Source: Paenibacillus phytorum (GTDB taxonomy: Bacteria; Bacillota; Bacilli; Paenibacillales; NBRC-103111). From it: a DNA stretch of 64,000 bases. How positions within the stretch are numbered: the first letter of the stretch is position 1; every line of letters begins with the position of its first letter. The notes beneath the pieces are model-generated. The model made no database searches, was not told the origin of the DNA, and was given only the letters and a program-made list of their open reading frames with translations. The DNA is taken from the NCBI RefSeq assembly GCF_013141715.1, contig NZ_WHOA01000023.1, positions 1 to 64,000 on the forward strand, in the 5' to 3' direction. Both the position numbers and the translations under genes were made by a program. Positions 62,181 to 64,000 of this stretch are shown one piece after another.

Positions 62181-63167
62181 ATGAAGGAAAGAAGCTTGGA
62201 TTTTACATTTAAATACGGTGCTTTGTTCATCATAGCGCTGGTGGTTATCGTCTTTTCTATCATTAATGAGAATTTTATGACTTATGACAATATCGCGGAC
62301 ATCTTAAGGTCGATATCGATAGTGATGTTTGTCGCTATTGGGGTCACGTTATCGCAGATTGTAGACGGCTTTGATTTATCAGTGGGGTCAACGGTTTCAT
62401 TATCAACGGTGGCTGCTGCGGCTTTGATGGTTTGGTATCAACAGCCATTAATACTGGTCATCCTCGTTCCTCTTGTTATTGGAGCTATCATCGGTCTCAT
62501 AAATTCATGGCTCATCGTAAAAATTCGCATTCCGGATTTACTTGCTACTTTAGCGGTAATGTACATCATCGGTGGTGTGCAAAAAACGTATACGAAAGGC
62601 TTTTCCATCTATAATAATATGAGATTCCAAGACGGCACGGTGGCCAAAGGGAAGTTTGCGCCAGAGTTTCTCTGGATCGGACAAGGCAAGCTTCTTGGAG
62701 TCCCTGTGCCTGTTATTCTTATGATTGTGGCTGTTATTGCTGTGCATGTCTTTCTGACGTACACTCGATGGGGGCGCCAGCTTTACATTACAGGAGGTAA
62801 TCGGGAGGCAGCACGTCTCTCTGGGATTTCTGTTAACAAAATACGCTTAGCGGCCTATGTGTTGTCCGGTATTTTCGCAGCGTTCGGAGGTATTCTGTAT
62901 GCTTCTCGTGTCGGTTCCGGACAGATTGATGCCGGTGCTCCGCTTCTGATGGAAGCTGTTGCCTCGGTGTTCGTCGGGTATTCCGTGCTGGGTGCAGGGA
63001 AGCCTAATGTTATTGGGACTTTCTTTGGTGCTGTATTGATTGGCGTATTGCTCAATGGACTTACGATGCTGAATGTGCCTTATTTCGGATTTGATATTGT
63101 CAAAGGCGGAGTGCTGGTGCTGGCATTGGCCATTACTTTCGTTCATTTGAATCGACGCAAAGCCTAA
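62181..63167 (+). CDS. ribose-type ABC transporter permease (RbsC-like)
   Basis: A 328-residue BPD_transp_2 permease with 8-10 membrane helices. Motifs include DGFDLSVGSTVSLSTVAAAA, RIPDLLATLAVMYIIGGVQ and GGNREAARLSGISVNKIRLA (the coupling region). The ATG at 62181 has GGGGGAGG upstream and follows the ATPase stop by one base; the longer frame starts within the ATPase gene. It is the last gene of the binding protein-ATPase-permease operon. Confidence 0.88.
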   Translation: MKERSLDFTFKYGALFIIALVVIVFSIINENFMTYDNIADILRSISIVMFVAIGVTLSQIVDGFDLSVGSTVSLSTVAAAALMVWYQQPLILVILVPLVIGAIIGLINSWLIVKIRIPDLLATLAVMYIIGGVQKTYTKGFSIYNNMRFQDGTVAKGKFAPEFLWIGQGKLLGVPVPVILMIVAVIAVHVFLTYTRWGRQLYITGGNREAARLSGISVNKIRLAAYVLSGIFAAFGGILYASRVGSGQIDAGAPLLMEAVASVFVGYSVLGAGKPNVIGTFFGAVLIGVLLNGLTMLNVPYFGFDIVKGGVLVLALAITFVHLNRRKA

Positions 63168-63176
63168 TATAGTGAG

Positions 63177-63209
63177 TTTAGTGTCACATTGACGCGTTAT
63201 CACACTAAA
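63177..63209. promoter_or_regulatory. inverted repeat upstream of ilvD
   Basis: TTTAGTGT (63177-63184) pairs with ACACTAAA (63202-63209) around 17 bases containing TTGACG. There is no T-run, so an operator is more likely than a terminator. A TATGAT box lies near 63235, before the ilvD ribosome site TAGGAGGA. Confidence 0.35.
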
Positions 63210-63287
63210 GGCAGAAATTTTACGAGAAGTGTGGTATGATAGATTCATTATTTTCTTAAAAGAAATGAAATCTAGGAGGAATTGAGA

Positions 63288-64000
63288 ATGGCTCATCCAA
63301 AACAGCGCAGCGATATGATTAAAAAAGGATTCGACCGCGCTCCGCATCGCAGTTTGCTGCGTGCAGCCGGCGTTAAAGAGGAAGATTTCGGCAAGCCGTT
63401 TATTGCGGTTTGTAACTCTTATATAGACATTATTCCTGGACATGTTCATTTGCAAGAATTCGGTAAACTCGTGAAGGAAGCGATCCGTGAAGCTGGCGGT
63501 GTTCCTTTCGAATTCAACACAATTGGTGTTGATGATGGTATTGCGATGGGGCATATTGGTATGCGTTATTCCTTGCCAAGCCGTGAGATTATTGCGGATT
63601 CCCTGGAAACGGTAGTTAATGCTCACTGGTTCGATGGCCTTATCTGTATTCCTAACTGTGATAAAATTACACCGGGTATGATCATGGGTGCACTTCGCGT
63701 AAACATCCCAACGATGTTAGTGAGTGGTGGACCGATGAAAGCCGGTAAAGATAAAAACGGTAAATCGATTTCTCTTTCCTCCGTATTTGAAGGCGTAGGT
63801 GCTTTCCAAGCTGGTAATATTGATGCAGCTGATCTTGAAGAATTAGAGCAATACGGCTGTCCGACATGCGGATCTTGTTCCGGTATGTTTACAGCGAACT
63901 CCATGAACTGCTTGGCTGAGGGTCTTGGTCTGGCAATGCCTGGTAACGGTACAATTTTGGCTGTTGCGGAAGAGCGTAAGCAATTCGTGAAAGATTGTGC
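63288..64000 (+). CDS. ilvD: dihydroxy-acid dehydratase (3' end beyond the window)
   Basis: The first 237 codons of IlvD. The sequence opens [20 protein letters not shown] and has the iron-sulfur-cluster cysteines in [23 protein letters not shown] and [17 protein letters not shown]. It dehydrates dihydroxy acids to keto acids in isoleucine, valine and pantothenate synthesis. AGGAGGA precedes the ATG. No T-box leader was seen in the 120-base upstream gap. The C-terminal part is outside the window. Confidence 0.96.
   Translation, partial: MAHPKQRSDMIKKGFDRAPHRSLLRAAGVKEEDFGKPFIAVCNSYIDIIPGHVHLQEFGKLVKEAIREAGGVPFEFNTIGVDDGIAMGHIGMRYSLPSREIIADSLETVVNAHWFDGLICIPNCDKITPGMIMGALRVNIPTMLVSGGPMKAGKDKNGKSISLSSVFEGVGAFQAGNIDAADLEELEQYGCPTCGSCSGMFTANSMNCLAEGLGLAMPGNGTILAVAEERKQFVKDC

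Noticed and set aside
63168-63287. T-box leader for ilvD
   Set aside because: The gap is too short and no T-box sequence or terminator hairpin is visible.

Overview
The window comes from an endospore-forming, low-to-mid G+C Gram-positive bacterium, most likely Paenibacillus or a close relative. The evidence is strong AGGAGG-type ribosome sites, TTG/GTG starts, lipoprotein lipoboxes, sporulation genes (yunB, lytH, ylbJ, an alpha/beta-type SASP) and B. subtilis-like neighbourhoods (lytH-lipA-yutD; a ytmI/tcy-type sulfur operon; a yceC-F-like Ter operon). No tRNA, rRNA, CRISPR array or prophage was recognised.

Layout. 0-4 kb: the 3' end of a gamma-glutamyltransferase gene, a small zinc-ribbon protein, an unrecognised 279-residue protein, an AraC-family remnant and a membrane diguanylate cyclase. 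3.9-12.8 kb: a LysR regulator followed by a sulfur-salvage operon (cystine-type ABC importer, two flavin monooxygenases, M20 amidohydrolase, GNAT acetyltransferase, DinB protein) that corresponds gene by gene to the B. subtilis ytlI/ytmI-tcyJKLMN-ytmO-ytnJ-hipO set. 12.9-23 kb: a Ter stress operon (TerB, three TerD, one two-domain TerD/TerA-like protein, TerC) running into the five-gene module (CitE-like aldolase, PRTase/TRSP, PELOTA/StiP, HAD, ATP-grasp) that published comparative genomics predicts makes a nucleoside-like metabolite. 23-26 kb: small hypothetical genes, a pentapeptide-repeat protein, a HAD nucleotidase-like protein and a secreted CYTH-like protein.

26.2-28.6 kb is the strangest stretch. 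It holds heptanucleotide repeats ending in 11 AACCCCC units, a tetranucleotide repeat tract, a broken IS1595-type transposase relative and a degenerate array of about 61 bp units. 28.7-43.7 kb is mostly housekeeping and sporulation: yunB, lytH, larE-larB-larC1 with larC2 on the opposite strand, lipA, yutD, NAD kinase, a PilZ protein, glycogen phosphorylase, ylbJ, a truncated globin, a second diguanylate cyclase and yycC. 43.9-47.7 kb: oligoendopeptidase F, a chemotaxis receptor and a small protein. 47.7-51.9 kb: a divergent iron-siderophore ABC importer with two Fur boxes. 52.3-57.5 kb: a GntR-controlled sugar-type ABC importer without its own ATPase plus a cystathionine-lyase-type PLP enzyme; the same TATGAT-NNN-13 bp operator arrangement occurs in front of both the regulator and the transporter. 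57.7-63.2 kb: SASP, RNase H with a viroplasmin domain, and a ribose-type ABC importer. The window ends inside ilvD.

No complete unknown multi-gene system was found. The best leads are the GntR/PLP-lyase regulon, the repeat cluster at 26-28.6 kb, the split convergent larC and the DinB member of the sulfur operon.
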